Shown here in pieces: positions 17,578 through 27,183 of a stretch of 64,000 nucleotides of DNA. Each line of letters starts with the position of its first letter. Positions within the stretch are counted from its first letter, which is position 1. The stretch covers positions 1 through 64,000 of the forward strand of contig CAJTEY010000016.1 of the NCBI GenBank assembly GCA_910575775.1. The letters run 5' to 3'. Under the pieces are notes generated by a model, which did no database searches, was not told the origin of the DNA, and saw nothing but the letters and a program-made list of their open reading frames with translations. This stretch comes from Lachnospiraceae bacterium. Its GTDB lineage: Bacteria; Bacillota; Clostridia; Lachnospirales; Lachnospiraceae. The translations under genes were made by a program, and so were the position numbers.

Positions 17578-19959
17578 ATGAGAGGGAGAACGATAGGAAA
17601 GAGGCTGGCGGCATGCCTGCTGTCGGTGGCACTGGCGGCAGGCATGCTTGCCGGTTGCGGCGGCAAAGGCAGTACAGAGGCCGGCATTGGCGAGAGTAAG
17701 GATGGAACCGATGCGGGCACAGACGAGCAGGGAACTGCGATGGGACGCTATGTGGAAAAGGATGTGGAACTGAACGGCAGTGCCCTTACCGACTGGAACA
17801 GCCGCCTGTTTAAGCAGGCTGACGGCAGCTATCTTCTGGCAGATAATAGTGGGTTTGTGCTGCGGTCTACAGATAACGGGGCAAGCTGGACGAAAGAGAA
17901 TCTGCCCTGGCTTGCCCAAATGAAGGCGGAGAACAAATATATCTTAAGCATGGCGATCGGGCAGGACGGCACAGCGGCCGTGATATGGACGGAGCCGGAG
18001 GAGGGCACTGAGGACAGTGGCAGCGGGGTGCAGCTCAAGATGGATATGCAGCTTACGCTTGTTAAGCCCGATGGTACGGAAACTCCGGTGGAAATGAAGC
18101 TGGGGGAGGGTGAGTGGTGGATAAATGCCGTGTACATATCGGATGACGGCAGAATCTTTGCCACCGCGTCCGGGCCGAATCTGTATGAGGTGAAGGAGGA
18201 CGGCAGCAGCGAGAAGTATCTGACAATAGACGGTTACAGTATCGACTTGCTGCAGTTCCACGGAAATATCATGCTGCTGGACGGCTTTCCGTTCGATGCG
18301 CCGCTGCTCTATGATATGGAGGCGAAGGAATACATAGAGGATGAGGTACTGGCGGAGTTTGTAAAGGAGAATTTTCAGGACAGGGATGGCTATGCGGGAA
18401 AAAGCCATGACCTGTTTCTCGTATCGGGCGGCGAGGATGCCATTTACCTGGCAGGGAACAGCGGGGTGTACCGGCATGTGCTGGGCGGCAGCGCTATGGA
18501 ACAGGTGATTGACGGGAGTCTGAATATTCTGGGAAATCCGGCTTATCGGATTATGGATATGCTTGTTGCCGAGAACAATGAGTTTCTGGTGGTGCTCACA
18601 GGAGAAAAGATGACCCGCTTCGTCTATGACCCGGCCGTGCCTTCCAGACCCGAAGAGAAACTGCAGGTGTGGAGCCTGGAGGATGAGGCGGTGATCCGGC
18701 AGGCGATCAGCAAGTATCAGAAAGATAATCCGGCGGTTTATGTGGAGTATGAAATCGGCCTTGCGGGAAATTCCATGACCAGGGAGGATGCCATCAAAAA
18801 TCTGAATACACGCACTATGGCAGGGAAAGGGCCGGATGTGCTTGTTCTGGATAATTTACCGATGGACTCCTATATAGAGAAAGGCATACTCATGGACATC
18901 GCGCCGATTTTAGACGGTGTGAGCGGCAAGGAAGCTGTTTTTTCCAATGTGGTGGATGCTTTTAGAGATGACGGACATGTCTATGCGGTGCCCGGCAGGA
19001 TTCAGCTTCCCTATATCTGCGGGAAAAAGAGCGATCTTGAGAAAATGACAGACCTGTCATCTATAGCGGATGAGATGGAACTGATGCGGGAGAACGACCC
19101 GGACGCCTACCTCATGTGCGTTCCGTCGGCAAAGGGAATTATGCGCATTTTCTCACCGTCGTGTGTTCCGGCGTGGCGGACCGAAGATGGCTCGCTGGAC
19201 AAGGATGCCGTCGCCGATTTCCTGACCCAGACAAAGCGGATGTACGATGCGCAGGTGAACGGTCTTCCCGAAGAAGGAATGCAGAGCTGGGAGGCAGATG
19301 CGTCATACTATCAGGAATTTGAAAGCCCGAACGGGGAAGCGTTAGAGGATGCGGACGGGGTGCGGACACGCCACGAGGAGACGCATCTGCTGGGTGCCAG
19401 ACGGCAGTTTGTGGCAGGCGCGACAGAAGATGTCTGGCACTACAATATTCAGACATCCGTCTCGAAGATGGAAGGGTTTGGAGACTGTGTGAGCGTCCCT
19501 ATGAATGGACAGTGTGACAACGTGTTCTGGGCAAGGACGCTCCTGGGGATCAATGCATCCTCGACCAACACACAGCAGTCGCAGGATTTTCTGAAAACAG
19601 TACTTGGGAGTGAGATACAGTCGGAAGTTCTGAACGGCTTCCCGGTAACGCCGAAAGCGCTCCTGGATAACTATAAAGATCAATGGAGAGTATACAAGGA
19701 TAACGACTATGTTTCCGGGCAGGGGGGAACGACAGATTTGAATGGAGAGGAGATCCTCATGCCGATCCGGGTGCCGGATGAGAAGAAGGTCAGTGAACTG
19801 ATTAACTGGATTGGATCTGTGGACACCGCCTATGTGGAAGACAAAACTTTTGAGAATGTTGTCTATGAGGAAGGAGAGGGTTATATCCGGGGAGACAGGA
19901 GCCTGAAGGAGGCCATGAACGCGATTGAGACGAGGCTTGGCATTTATCTGGCTGAGTAA
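17578..19959 (+). CDS. Large lipoprotein: sensor-like N-half, solute-binding C-half
   Basis: 793 residues. A signal peptide ends in lipobox LAGC (Cys27). Residues ~60-360 look like a beta-propeller or sialidase-like repeat region (ADNSGFVLRSTDNGASW; later GGEDAIYLAGNSGVYR). From ~365 on, an ABC-type solute-binding fold is recognisable (EEKLQVWSLEDEAVIRQAI ... AGKGPDVLVLDNLP ... INASSTNTQQSQDFL). The ATG at 17578 has GGAGG 5 bp upstream; ATG 17566 overlaps that site. No transporter genes adjoin it, so a signalling or orphan binding role is possible. It sits between c-di-GMP phosphodiesterase genes. Confidence 0.8.
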   Translation: MRGRTIGKRLAACLLSVALAAGMLAGCGGKGSTEAGIGESKDGTDAGTDEQGTAMGRYVEKDVELNGSALTDWNSRLFKQADGSYLLADNSGFVLRSTDNGASWTKENLPWLAQMKAENKYILSMAIGQDGTAAVIWTEPEEGTEDSGSGVQLKMDMQLTLVKPDGTETPVEMKLGEGEWWINAVYISDDGRIFATASGPNLYEVKEDGSSEKYLTIDGYSIDLLQFHGNIMLLDGFPFDAPLLYDMEAKEYIEDEVLAEFVKENFQDRDGYAGKSHDLFLVSGGEDAIYLAGNSGVYRHVLGGSAMEQVIDGSLNILGNPAYRIMDMLVAENNEFLVVLTGEKMTRFVYDPAVPSRPEEKLQVWSLEDEAVIRQAISKYQKDNPAVYVEYEIGLAGNSMTREDAIKNLNTRTMAGKGPDVLVLDNLPMDSYIEKGILMDIAPILDGVSGKEAVFSNVVDAFRDDGHVYAVPGRIQLPYICGKKSDLEKMTDLSSIADEMELMRENDPDAYLMCVPSAKGIMRIFSPSCVPAWRTEDGSLDKDAVADFLTQTKRMYDAQVNGLPEEGMQSWEADASYYQEFESPNGEALEDADGVRTRHEETHLLGARRQFVAGATEDVWHYNIQTSVSKMEGFGDCVSVPMNGQCDNVFWARTLLGINASSTNTQQSQDFLKTVLGSEIQSEVLNGFPVTPKALLDNYKDQWRVYKDNDYVSGQGGTTDLNGEEILMPIRVPDEKKVSELINWIGSVDTAYVEDKTFENVVYEEGEGYIRGDRSLKEAMNAIETRLGIYLAE

Positions 19960-20001
19960 GTGCGGACCAGCAGCAGGACAGCGCGTTAATGAAAGAAAGA
20001 C

Positions 20002-20030
20002 TTTCCACTTTTTCCCAGATCTGATATAAT
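20002..20030 (+). promoter_or_regulatory. Candidate sigma-A promoter for the EAL gene
   Basis: TTTCCA (20002-20007) and TATAAT (20025-20030) separated by 17 bp, 50 bp before the gene. The -10 is perfect and the -35 weak. No terminator is obvious after the preceding lipoprotein gene, so some readthrough is possible. Confidence 0.5.
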
Positions 20031-20080
20031 TTAAATATAACAGCCGCAGAAACAGGGAAAGCGGCATATAAGGGGAATAT

Positions 20081-22036
20081 ATGGGAAAAAGTCTAAGCTT
20101 TGACATTGCAGCGCTCTTAATTCTGACACTGCTTCTGGTTTCATGCATTGTGAGGAAGATGACCAGCGGTACGCCTAACCGGCTGTTTCTGGCATTCATT
20201 TCCTTTAATCTGCTTGCAACGGTTTTTGATATCTGGGCGGTGGCGCTTGACAATGCGTCCAGTACGAATCTGTTTGCACTGCATGTGGCACATTCGGGAT
20301 ATTTATTCATTCATAATTTCACGGTGCCTGTGTATGTGCTGTTTGTCATCAGCCTCACGGACACCTGGCATAAGATCAGGAAGAGCTTTTGGATCCAGTT
20401 TGTGCTGTGGGCGCCCTGCTCGACGGTATTTGCGGCGCTGCTTACCAATCCGCTTACCGGGAAAATGTTTCTGGTGGAAGGCGGTTATCAGCGCGGATCC
20501 TGGTTCTTCCTGATTTATGCTGCGGTTGCGGTTTATCTTGTCTTTGTGGTTGGATATATGCTTCGTTATCGCAGGCTGGTGGAGCGTTCCAAAATCATTG
20601 CGGTTATGTCCTATATTCCCATCGGCATAACAGCCCTGCTGATCCAGCTCGTGTCTCCCTCCACACTGGTGGAGATGTTCAGTTCTGCGATCAGTCTGCT
20701 CCTTATGAGTGTCGGTGTGCAGAAGCCGGAGGAGATCGTGGATTCCGACACACAGTTTATGAAATACAGCGCTTATGCTTCGGACATGAAGCGAAATTAC
20801 CGCAATGCAAAGAATGTGGATGTGGTCATGCTCAATCTGGGCAGTTTTTCCTCCATCGGCGCAATGATGGGGTATGACTTTTCCATGCTTGTGCTGAACG
20901 ATGTGGTGGACAGGATACGCAGGGTCAATAAGCTTCTGGATAACAAGGGGGAACTGTACTATCTGGACCGGGGACGGTTCCGCATGGTGTTTGAGGAGAA
21001 GAACCGGGAAAAGGCGGCTGAGGCGGCGGAGCTTTTGGTGGAGAGTCTGAAAGAAAAATCGGATTTCAACAATCTGGACGTAAGTCTGAATCCCTTTGTG
21101 ATACTGGCGCGCTGCCCGGAGGAGATTCCCGATTTTAAGACGCTTATGATTTTCGGAACAGATTTCCATGAGAAACTCAAGTACGAAGGGCGTGTGATGC
21201 ATGTGGACGAGGTCTATCATAAGGGCCTCTTTGAGATACACAAAAACATCGACCAGATCATTGAGGAGGCACTGGAATTTCATCGGTTTCAGGTATATTA
21301 TCAGCCCATTTATTCCATTGAAAAAGGGAAGTTTATCTCTGCGGAAGCTCTGCTTCGCCTGTTTGACCCGGTCTACGGTTTTATTTCACCGGAAATCCTC
21401 GTCACGGCGGCGGAGAGAAGCGGCGCCATTCACAAAATCGGGGATTATGTTCTCGAAGAGGTCTGTAAGTTTATTGCCAGCGGGGAATTTCGTTCGCTGG
21501 GTCTGGAGTATATTGAGGTGAATCTGTCGGTGACACAGTGCATGCGTGTCAATCTGGCGGAAAAAGTGATGTCAATTATGGAAAAACATCAGGTTTCTTC
21601 AGAGCTGATCAATCTGGAGATCACGGAGACTGCGGCCAGCCATACGCAGGAGATTATGGCGGAAAACCTGGACAAGCTGACGCGGGCGGGCGTTTCCTTT
21701 TCGCTGGATGATTATGGGACAGGCTACTCCAACATCAAGCGGGTCATCCAGCTGCCGCTCAAAATCATTAAACTGGATAAAACTTTCGTGGATGAACAGG
21801 ACAATCCGAAAATGCGGGTCGTTCTTAAGAATACGGTGGCCATGCTCAAGGATATGGATATGGAGATTGTGGTGGAAGGTATTGAAACCCAGGAAATGCT
21901 GGATTTCTTTACGGAGCTGCAATGTGATTTTATCCAGGGGTACTTCTTTTCCAAGCCGCTTCCGAAGCCGGAGTTCATTAATTTTCTGAGATCCAGTGCG
22001 GAATGCAAACAGACCATTGCATTTCCGTCGCTGTAA
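20081..22036 (+). CDS. Membrane EAL-domain c-di-GMP phosphodiesterase
   Basis: 651 residues. Six or seven membrane helices lie within ~1-220, then a degenerate GGDEF-like domain (~235-395) with no GG(D/E)EF motif, then an EAL domain (~400-640). All EAL catalytic features are present: AEALLRL, N in EVNLSV, E in LEITET, DDYGTGYSN, K in IIKLDK, E in VEGIET and QGYFFSKPL. It should therefore hydrolyse c-di-GMP to pGpG at the membrane, with the dead GGDEF possibly sensing GTP. Fits with the HD-GYP protein upstream and the flagellar genes in the window. Confidence 0.95.
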   Translation: MGKSLSFDIAALLILTLLLVSCIVRKMTSGTPNRLFLAFISFNLLATVFDIWAVALDNASSTNLFALHVAHSGYLFIHNFTVPVYVLFVISLTDTWHKIRKSFWIQFVLWAPCSTVFAALLTNPLTGKMFLVEGGYQRGSWFFLIYAAVAVYLVFVVGYMLRYRRLVERSKIIAVMSYIPIGITALLIQLVSPSTLVEMFSSAISLLLMSVGVQKPEEIVDSDTQFMKYSAYASDMKRNYRNAKNVDVVMLNLGSFSSIGAMMGYDFSMLVLNDVVDRIRRVNKLLDNKGELYYLDRGRFRMVFEEKNREKAAEAAELLVESLKEKSDFNNLDVSLNPFVILARCPEEIPDFKTLMIFGTDFHEKLKYEGRVMHVDEVYHKGLFEIHKNIDQIIEEALEFHRFQVYYQPIYSIEKGKFISAEALLRLFDPVYGFISPEILVTAAERSGAIHKIGDYVLEEVCKFIASGEFRSLGLEYIEVNLSVTQCMRVNLAEKVMSIMEKHQVSSELINLEITETAASHTQEIMAENLDKLTRAGVSFSLDDYGTGYSNIKRVIQLPLKIIKLDKTFVDEQDNPKMRVVLKNTVAMLKDMDMEIVVEGIETQEMLDFFTELQCDFIQGYFFSKPLPKPEFINFLRSSAECKQTIAFPSL

Positions 22037-22093
22037 TGCTAATATAGATTCGTTACAAAAAGTAGGCGATACAGTACGGAATGGAGGAGATTT

Positions 22094-23314
22094 ATGAAAA
22101 AGAAAGTAGTAGCAGTTATGCTTGCGACGGCAATGGTATGTTCCCTTGCGGCCTGCGGCGGCGGTGAGGAAGCAGCAGCGCCCGAGGCTGCGCCGGAGAG
22201 CACAGAGGAAGCGGCTCCTGCGGCGGATGCGGCAGAGACGGAAACGGCCGGTGAGGAAGCTCCGGCAGCGGAAGGCGAGACGGCGGCTGGACTGAAGATC
22301 GCGATTGTATCAAGCCCCTCCGGCGTGGATGACGGTTCCTTTAACCAGGACAACTATAATGGTATTCTTACCTTTATTGAGAGCCATCCCGACAGCACGG
22401 TGACACCTGTGCAGGAGACGACGGGTGACGTGGCGGCAGCCGTACAGGCGGTGGCTGACATTGTGGCTGACTATGATGTGATTGTGTGCTGCGGATTCCA
22501 GTTTGCGGGCATCACGACGATTGCACAGGAGAACCCTGATGTGAAGTTTGTGCTGGTGGACGCTTTTCCTTCCGGGGAAGATGGAAGCGATGTGGAAGTG
22601 GACAACATCTACGCGATGCAGTTTGCAGAGCAGGAGTCCGGCTTCTTTGCGGGTATGGCGGCAGCGCTCGAGACGAAGTCCAATAAGGTGTCTGTGGTGA
22701 ACGGTATCGCTTATCCCTCTAACGTGAATTACCAGTATGGTTTTGAGTGCGGCGTGAAATATATCAATGAGACGGAAGGAAAGTCTGTTGAGCTCGTGGA
22801 GCTTCCCTCCTACGCGGGCACGGATGTGACCGGCGCAGATGTGGGCGGCAACTATGTAGGTTCCTTTGCTGACGAAGCGACAGGCAAGGTAGTCGGCAAC
22901 GCGCTGATCGCAGAAGGTGTGGATATCATCTTCGTGGCAGCGGGTGCATCCGGCAACGGTGTCCTTACTGCGGTGAAGGAAGCTGACGGCGTTTACTTTA
23001 TCGGCTGTGACGTAGACCAGTACGATGACGGGACAAACGGGGATGCCAATGTGGTTCTGACCTCTGCGGTAAAGGTGATGCATCTGAATGTGGAGCGTGC
23101 GCTGAACGCAGTTGTGGACGGCAGCTTTAAGGGTGGAAACGTTACGCTGCATGCGGATACGGATTCCACGGGATATATCAATGCGGACGGCAGAAATCAG
23201 CTCTCCGCCGACTCTATCACAAAGCTGGATGCGGCGTATGAGCAGATCAAGAGCGGCGCGATTGTTCCGGCAGCAAACTTTAACGGTGTGACCCCGGAGG
23301 ATTTCAGCTGGTAG
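22094..23314 (+). CDS. BMP-family nucleoside-binding lipoprotein
   Basis: 406 residues: signal peptide with lipobox SLAAC (Cys21), a Glu/Ala-rich linker (~25-68), and a BMP (PnrA-like) periplasmic-binding fold starting GLKIAIVSSPSGVDDGSFNQ. Family members bind purine nucleosides for import. The importer ATPase and permeases lie ~300 bp downstream behind their own promoter, matching the order of the B. subtilis nup (yuf) locus. AATGGAGG precedes ATG 22094. A terminator follows, so the abundant binding protein is made separately from the membrane parts. Confidence 0.93.
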   Translation: MKKKVVAVMLATAMVCSLAACGGGEEAAAPEAAPESTEEAAPAADAAETETAGEEAPAAEGETAAGLKIAIVSSPSGVDDGSFNQDNYNGILTFIESHPDSTVTPVQETTGDVAAAVQAVADIVADYDVIVCCGFQFAGITTIAQENPDVKFVLVDAFPSGEDGSDVEVDNIYAMQFAEQESGFFAGMAAALETKSNKVSVVNGIAYPSNVNYQYGFECGVKYINETEGKSVELVELPSYAGTDVTGADVGGNYVGSFADEATGKVVGNALIAEGVDIIFVAAGASGNGVLTAVKEADGVYFIGCDVDQYDDGTNGDANVVLTSAVKVMHLNVERALNAVVDGSFKGGNVTLHADTDSTGYINADGRNQLSADSITKLDAAYEQIKSGAIVPAANFNGVTPEDFSW

Positions 23315-23371
23315 GAAACGGAGTCCTGTGAGCAGACCGGCACACGAAAAAACAGCATATAACAATGGATT

Positions 23372-23400
23372 GGACTGCGGGAGTATTTTTCCCGCAGTCC
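23372..23400 (+). terminator. Terminator after the BMP lipoprotein gene
   Basis: An 11-bp stem, GGACTGCGGGA (23372-23382) with its complement (23390-23400), followed by TTCTTCTTGTTT. It is immediately followed by copy 2 of the 77-bp repeat. Confidence 0.85.
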
Positions 23401-23417
23401 TTCTTCTTGTTTCATAG

Positions 23418-23494
23418 GAAATTGCGACAGTGCAAACCATTCAAGGAGAATGCGAAGCATTCTCTGAATCGAGCGTGCCGACGCTCGATTTTTT
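23418..23494 (+). repeat. 77-bp structured intergenic repeat, copy 2
   Basis: Gap-free match to 17396-17472. Hairpin 1 is the same apart from one loop base. The second hairpin is TCGAGCGT/ACGCTCGA with loop GCCG and six T: four stem positions differ from copy 1 and all four are compensated on the other arm. Like copy 1 it sits just behind a terminator. Confidence 0.85.
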
Positions 23495-23540
23495 ATCCGC
23501 AGAGTCAGAAAAACGACAGAAGCAGGCGGAAGTATATATC

Positions 23541-23569
23541 TTGCGGGATGTGCCGCTTTGCCTTATACT
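23541..23569 (+). promoter_or_regulatory. Promoter for the nucleoside importer genes
   Basis: TTGCGG (23541-23546), 17-bp spacer, TATACT (23564-23569), 46 bp before the ATPase start codon. A good sigma-A match. Confidence 0.7.
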
Positions 23570-23615
23570 ATAAACAGATACGCGTTAGGTTGCAGAGAAG
23601 GGCAGGAGACCGCAT

Positions 23616-25160
23616 ATGTCTGATTATATTATTGAGATGAATCATATCACGAAGCGTTTCCCGGGCATTGTTGCAAATGATGATGTTTCCATTCAGGTTA
23701 AAAAGGGTGAGATATACGCTCTTTTGGGGGAGAATGGAGCGGGGAAGTCCACTTTGATGAGTATGCTGTTTGGCATGTATGAGCCGGACGAGGGGGAGAT
23801 CATCATCCGGGGAGAAAAGGTAAAGATCGCCTCCCCCAACCATGCCACCCGGCTGAATATCGGCATGGTGCATCAGCATTTTAAGCTGGTGAGCAATTAT
23901 ACCATAGCGGAAAACATTGTTATGGGGATGGAGCCGGTCAGGAAACACCTTGGCATTTTTAAGACGCTGGATCAGAAACGGGCCAATGAAGAGATCAGGG
24001 CCTTGTCGGAAAAATTCGGTCTGGAGGTGGATCCCACCAAGGTGATTGAAAATATCAATGTCTCCATGCAGCAGAGGGTGGAAATATTAAAGATGCTGTA
24101 CCGGGAGGCGGAGATTTTGATTTTCGATGAGCCGACGGCGGTGCTGACGCCGCAGGAGATCGAGTTTCTTTTGGAGATTATTGAGAGTCTGAGGCGTGAC
24201 GGCAAGACGATCATCCTGATTACCCACAAGCTGGAGGAAATCAAAAAGATTGCGGACCGCTGTGCCATCCTCTGCCGGGGTAAGCTGATTGATGTGCTTG
24301 ACGTGAAGGAGACGGACACGAAGACGATGGCTAATCTGATGGTCGGCAGGGAAGTAAACTTTTCCGTGGATAAGCCGGAGCCGGAATATGGCAGGGAGAT
24401 CCTTAAGGTGGAGCATCTGACAGTACAGAATGAGGACAAGTTCGAGGTGGTGAAGGACGTCAGCTTTTCTGTGCGCGGCGGTGAAATCTTTGCAGTTGCG
24501 GGCGTTTCCGGCAACGGGCAGGTGGAGCTGGCCGATGCAGTGGCCGGACTATTAAGACCCTCGGGCGGCAGCATTACCTTAAACGGAAAAGATATCACCC
24601 GCGCGGAGATCCGAAGCCGCAATCTGGAAGGCATCTCCTATATCCCGGAGGACCGGCAGAATGTGGGACTGGTGATGGATCTTTCGCTGTCGGATAATCT
24701 GACTTTGAAGAGTTATTTCAGACCGCCCTTTTCCAAAGGATCGGTGATAGCGGGTGAGGCGTTTACCAGATACAGCGACGAGCTGATAGAGAAATACGAC
24801 ATCAGAAGCGGACAGGGAAGCGAAACGATTGTGCGTTCGATGAGCGGAGGCAACCAGCAGAAAGCGATCATTGCAAGGGAAATTGAACTGGATTCCTCTC
24901 TTCTGATTTTTGTACAGCCGACCAGGGGACTGGATATCGGGGCGATTGAGAACATCCACAGGCAGATTGTGGAGCAGCGAAACAAAGGCAAGGCGGTTCT
25001 TTTGATTTCGCTGGAGCTGGATGAAGTGATGAACCTTGCGGACACGATCGGCGTCATTTATAACGGCAGAATCGAAAAGATTGCGGATGCGGGAACGCTG
25101 ACCCCGGGCGAAGTCGGGGAATTTATGATGGGAGTGGGGGGACGCCATGAAAAAGCATGA
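23616..25160 (+). CDS. Nucleoside ABC importer, double ATP-binding subunit
   Basis: 514 residues with two ABC domains, as in sugar- and nucleoside-type importers (RbsA/NupO-like). Domain 1 has Walker A GENGAGKSTL, a signature-like VSMQQRVEILK and Walker B LIFDEPTAVL. Domain 2 has a degenerate Walker A (GVSGNGQVEL), signature MSGGNQQKAIIARE and LLIFVQPTRGLDI, where Q replaces the usual D/E before PTRG-like residues. It couples ATP hydrolysis to import with the two downstream permeases and overlaps the first by 14 bp. Confidence 0.95.
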   Translation: MSDYIIEMNHITKRFPGIVANDDVSIQVKKGEIYALLGENGAGKSTLMSMLFGMYEPDEGEIIIRGEKVKIASPNHATRLNIGMVHQHFKLVSNYTIAENIVMGMEPVRKHLGIFKTLDQKRANEEIRALSEKFGLEVDPTKVIENINVSMQQRVEILKMLYREAEILIFDEPTAVLTPQEIEFLLEIIESLRRDGKTIILITHKLEEIKKIADRCAILCRGKLIDVLDVKETDTKTMANLMVGREVNFSVDKPEPEYGREILKVEHLTVQNEDKFEVVKDVSFSVRGGEIFAVAGVSGNGQVELADAVAGLLRPSGGSITLNGKDITRAEIRSRNLEGISYIPEDRQNVGLVMDLSLSDNLTLKSYFRPPFSKGSVIAGEAFTRYSDELIEKYDIRSGQGSETIVRSMSGGNQQKAIIAREIELDSSLLIFVQPTRGLDIGAIENIHRQIVEQRNKGKAVLLISLELDEVMNLADTIGVIYNGRIEKIADAGTLTPGEVGEFMMGVGGRHEKA

Positions 25161-26211
25161 TCTGATACCGTTTTTTACGGTTCTCTTAAGCCTGGTTCTG
25201 GGAATCGTGGTGATAGCGCTGCTGGGGAAGAACCCGTTTCTGGCATACTACAATCTGCTGCAGGGATCGGGGCTTGCGCCGAAGGCGTCCTATGCGGGCC
25301 ATAAGGGAATGATTACGGACTTTACCAGCTTTCTGAATGCGCTGACTCCGATGCTTCTGGCGTCGCTTTCCGTGCTGATCGCCCTGAAGGCCGGGCTGTT
25401 TAACATCGGTGTTTCGGGACAGATGCTGGCGGCGGCCTTTGTGGCAACGGTTCTGGTGGGCTACTCGGAGCTGCCCGCTGTGCTGGCGAAGCCGCTTGTG
25501 ATTCTGATTGGCTTGGCGGTAGGTGCGCTTGTGGGCGGTCTGGTCGGATATCTGCGGCACCGCTTCAACATCAATGAGGTGGTCTCCACCATCATGTGCA
25601 ACTACATAGTGCAGTTTGTAGCCAGCTTTTTTATCAATGTGTTCTTTGTGGACCCGGTTTCGAGACAGTCCAAAAACATAGGCGCAGCCAGCAGGCTGAC
25701 GCTTGTGGACACGGTGGTGGGCGATTATAAGATGGACATTCCGCTTGGGATCCTTGTAGCGGCGGCAGCGGTTGCGGCCACGGTTTTCCTGCTCGGGAAA
25801 ACCACGCTTGGCTTTGAGATCAAGGCGGTGGGCAGCAGCAGCCGGGCGGCGGAGTATGCGGGCATCCGCGTGGGACGCACCAGAGTGCTCGCCATGATGC
25901 TCTCGGGAGGCGCGGCCGGACTTGCCGGCGTGACCTATTATCTCGGGTACTTCTGTTCCATGCAGCCAAGAGTGCTGGCCAGTACAGGATATGATGCCAT
26001 TGCGGTGGCGCTGCTTGGAAACAGCTCCCCGATCGGCATTATTTTCTCCTCTTTCCTGATCACCGTGATTTCCAAGGGGAGTACCTATATGAGTTCCACG
26101 GCCGGGGTGCAGGCGGAGATGGCTGCCGCCCTTACGGGAATCATCCTGTTAATCAGCGCATGCGGCGCTTATGTGAGAGAAAGATTAGACAGATGGAAGG
26201 AGAACAGATGA
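25147..26211 (+). CDS. Nucleoside ABC importer permease 1
   Basis: A 354-residue BPD_transp_2-type permease with about nine membrane helices. It has the conserved cytoplasmic loop around AVGSSSRAAEYAGIRVGRTR and the GLFNIGVSGQMLAAAF signature of the family. It starts inside the end of the ATPase gene (14-bp overlap, Shine-Dalgarno GGGGGA) and ends one base before the next permease ATG. Equivalent to NupP of B. subtilis by position and sequence character. Confidence 0.95.
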   Translation: MKKHDLIPFFTVLLSLVLGIVVIALLGKNPFLAYYNLLQGSGLAPKASYAGHKGMITDFTSFLNALTPMLLASLSVLIALKAGLFNIGVSGQMLAAAFVATVLVGYSELPAVLAKPLVILIGLAVGALVGGLVGYLRHRFNINEVVSTIMCNYIVQFVASFFINVFFVDPVSRQSKNIGAASRLTLVDTVVGDYKMDIPLGILVAAAAVAATVFLLGKTTLGFEIKAVGSSSRAAEYAGIRVGRTRVLAMMLSGGAAGLAGVTYYLGYFCSMQPRVLASTGYDAIAVALLGNSSPIGIIFSSFLITVISKGSTYMSSTAGVQAEMAAALTGIILLISACGAYVRERLDRWKENR

Positions 26212-26212
26212 T

Positions 26213-27172
26213 ATGAATACGATCATAATTGACGGCTTATCCTTTGCGCTTCCCCTGTTTATCATGGCAATAGGCGGTATTTACTGTGAGCGGAGCGGCG
26301 TGACCAATCTGGCGATAGAGGGCCTGCAGGGATTCGGGGCTTTCTGCGGCGCGCTGTTCGCGGTCTGCATTGCGCCATATTTTGCAGGCGATTCGCCGGT
26401 GCCTTTTTATCTGGCAATGGTATTTGCCTTTTTGGGAGGTACGCTCTTTTCCCTGCTTCACGCGATGCTCTGCATCCGCTTTAAGGCGAACCAGGTCATA
26501 AGCGGTGTGGTGATCAACATACTGGCCATGTCACTGACGGAATTTATGACGAAGCAGATCAATGCCAGCATCTTTAAGGCGGCTTCCAACAAGTTTGTGC
26601 TGGGCGTGTCGGCCCGCGTGACCGTGCCGGGGATCTCATCTGTTCCTGTGCTGGGGGCGGTCTTCACCAATCTGTATCCTTTTGAGCCGGTGATTGCGCT
26701 GATAGCGGTGATCGCCTGGTATGTGCTTTACAGGACGCCTTTCGGCCTGCATCTGAGAGCATGCGGCGATAACCCGCACGCGGTGGACGCGGCAGGCATT
26801 GAGGTGGGAAAGGTGCGTCTGATTGCGGTTCTGGTTTCCGGGGCTTTGTCGGGACTTGGAGGCATCTGCTTTGCCTACTCCATTTCCGCGAATTTCTCAT
26901 CCAATATCTATTCGGGGTACGGGTATCTGGCCATTGCGGCGCTGATTTTTGGCAATTGGAAGATTCTGCCTACGCTGGGGGCATGCCTGTTGTTTGGCTT
27001 TGCGAGATCGGGCGGGTATGAGCTGGTAAAGATTCTGGAAATGCCAAGCAGTTACCAGGATCTGGTAATGGTGCTGCCCTATGTGCTGACGCTTCTGATG
27101 CTTGTATTTTTTGGTAGAAAGAACCACTCGCCGAGGGCGCTTGGCGTGATCTATGACAAGGGTGCACGGTAG
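26213..27172 (+). CDS. Nucleoside ABC importer permease 2
   Basis: A 319-residue BPD_transp_2 permease, the partner of the preceding gene (NupQ-like). It shows the paired motifs ERSGVTNLAIEGLQGFGAF and RACGDNPHAVDAAGIEVGK. Multiple membrane helices. Two-base spacing from permease 1 and only 11 bp to the hybrid kinase gene indicate one transcript. Confidence 0.95.
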   Translation: MNTIIIDGLSFALPLFIMAIGGIYCERSGVTNLAIEGLQGFGAFCGALFAVCIAPYFAGDSPVPFYLAMVFAFLGGTLFSLLHAMLCIRFKANQVISGVVINILAMSLTEFMTKQINASIFKAASNKFVLGVSARVTVPGISSVPVLGAVFTNLYPFEPVIALIAVIAWYVLYRTPFGLHLRACGDNPHAVDAAGIEVGKVRLIAVLVSGALSGLGGICFAYSISANFSSNIYSGYGYLAIAALIFGNWKILPTLGACLLFGFARSGGYELVKILEMPSSYQDLVMVLPYVLTLLMLVFFGRKNHSPRALGVIYDKGAR

Positions 27173-27183
27173 GAGAGAGTAAC

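Noticed and set aside
22310..23440. 376-codon minus-strand frame opposite the BMP lipoprotein
   Set aside because: Antisense of a high-GC, strongly codon-biased gene; composition is implausible for a protein.
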